Shown: positions 5,946 to 6,433 of the stretch, in pieces
How the letters are laid out: each line of letters starts with the position of its first letter
Numbering within the stretch: position 1 is the stretch's first letter
Source: Actinomycetes bacterium
GTDB lineage: Bacteria > Actinomycetota > Thermoleophilia > RBG-16-64-13
NCBI GenBank assembly: GCA_021815245.1
Contig: JAKAHF010000147.1
Location: forward strand, 1-6,433
Reading direction: 5' to 3'
DNA length: 6,433 nt
Notes under the pieces: generated by a model
Seen by the model: the letters and a program-made list of their open reading frames with translations, nothing else
The model's database searches: none
Told to the model about the DNA's origin: nothing
Position numbers and translations under genes: made by a program

Positions 5946-6433
5946 GTGATCGAGGGCATGGAGATACGGCGGATCACCGAGGACGAGTGGCCCGCCGTAC
6001 TCTCTGTGGCCAGCATCACCTTCGCCGAGGAGTACACCGACGAGGACAAGGCCTCATTCAAGCTGTCGTTCCCGTTCGAGCGTTCACTGGGAGCTTTCGA
6101 GGGCGGCAGGCTGGTCGGCACCACAGCTGTCTTCACGTTTCGACTCACCGTTCCGGGCGGCGCGTCGATCGCCATGGGAGGTCTGACCTGGGTCGGCGTC
6201 CTCCCCACCCATCGGCGGCGGGGCATCTTGCGTGCACTGCTGCGCGGGCAGTTCGCCGACATGCTCGAGCGTGGCGAGGTCGTGTCGGCACTCGGCGCCT
6301 CCGAGGCCAACATCTACTCGAGATTCGGATATGGTCCGGCGACAAGCGCCGTCTCGTTCGAGGTGGAGCGACCCTACTCTGAGCTCGCTCGGCAGGAGCC
6401 GCGCGACTCAGGCAGCCATCGAGGGGAACGGAT
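5946..6433 (+). CDS. Eis-family GNAT N-acetyltransferase (N-terminal part, runs off the window)
   Basis: 162 codons are visible and open at the window end; full-length Eis proteins are around 400 residues, so more than half is missing. The N-terminal GNAT domain is clear. It has an acidic first helix region (MEIRRITEDEWPAV), a beta strand with GGRLVGTTAVF (53-63), the acetyl-CoA pyrophosphate loop VLPTHRRRGILRALL (85-99), and ASEANIYSRFGYGPAT (118-133), a hallmark of the Eis family. Y124 aligns with the tyrosine proposed as the general acid in mycobacterial Eis. Known Eis proteins acetylate amines, including aminoglycosides and protein lysines, but family members vary widely and the substrate cannot be told from this fragment. 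The start GTG was chosen for its ribosome site; ATG at 5958 is the alternative. The gene begins 10 nt after the fusion gene's stop, so it is probably co-transcribed. A functional link to the redox complex is not evident. Confidence 0.88.
   Translation, partial: MIEGMEIRRITEDEWPAVLSVASITFAEEYTDEDKASFKLSFPFERSLGAFEGGRLVGTTAVFTFRLTVPGGASIAMGGLTWVGVLPTHRRRGILRALLRGQFADMLERGEVVSALGASEANIYSRFGYGPATSAVSFEVERPYSELARQEPRDSGSHRGER

Noticed and set aside
1..6433. CRISPR arrays, tRNA/rRNA genes, insertion sequences, long repeats
   Set aside because: None seen by eye; virtually every base is covered by coding sequence with conserved protein motifs.

Overview
The window is high-GC DNA packed with genes on the + strand. 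Real frames have strongly G/C-ending codons, SD-type ribosome sites, GTG starts at two genes, and 4-nt stop/start overlaps. The metabolism is anaerobic and iron-sulfur rich. An Eis-family acetyltransferase at the right edge is a weak hint of Actinomycetota (Actinobacteria) or a similar high-GC Gram-positive or Chloroflexi-like anaerobe. There is no rRNA or other taxonomic marker, so this assignment is tentative.

Layout, left to right: (1) the last 12 codons of an unidentified upstream gene, ending at 41; (2) 52-912, a NuoE-type [2Fe-2S] subunit with an added N-terminal region carrying one [4Fe-4S] motif; (3) 909-2864, a NuoF/HndC/HydB-type flavoprotein with an N-terminal [2Fe-2S] thioredoxin-like domain, the FMN/NADH core, the N3-type cluster and a C-terminal 2[4Fe-4S] ferredoxin; (4) 2861-5935, a 1024-residue fusion of a NuoG-type [2Fe-2S] domain, a GltD-like flavin module, three [4Fe-4S] motifs and a complete pyruvate:ferredoxin oxidoreductase beta subunit; (5) 5946 to the end, the N-terminal part of an Eis-family GNAT acetyltransferase. 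No gap exceeds about 10 nt, so there is no gene-free stretch, and I see no promoter or terminator inside the window.

Genes 2-4 look like one soluble complex. The NuoF subunit would exchange electrons with NAD(H). A chain of at least 11 Fe-S clusters would connect it to the thiamine-diphosphate site of the PFOR beta domain, which cleaves or makes a 2-oxoacid (probably pyruvate). The PFOR alpha and gamma parts are absent here and would be expected just upstream. The NuoE/NuoF/(NuoG-N + GltD) set resembles the Stn-type branch of electron-bifurcating transhydrogenases. Here that module is covalently joined to an oxoacid oxidoreductase, and its GltD module has lost the usual NADP-binding signature and is about 70-80 residues short. 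The best reading is an NAD-linked, possibly electron-bifurcating or confurcating, 2-oxoacid oxidoreductase. This is inference from domain content, not shown biochemically.
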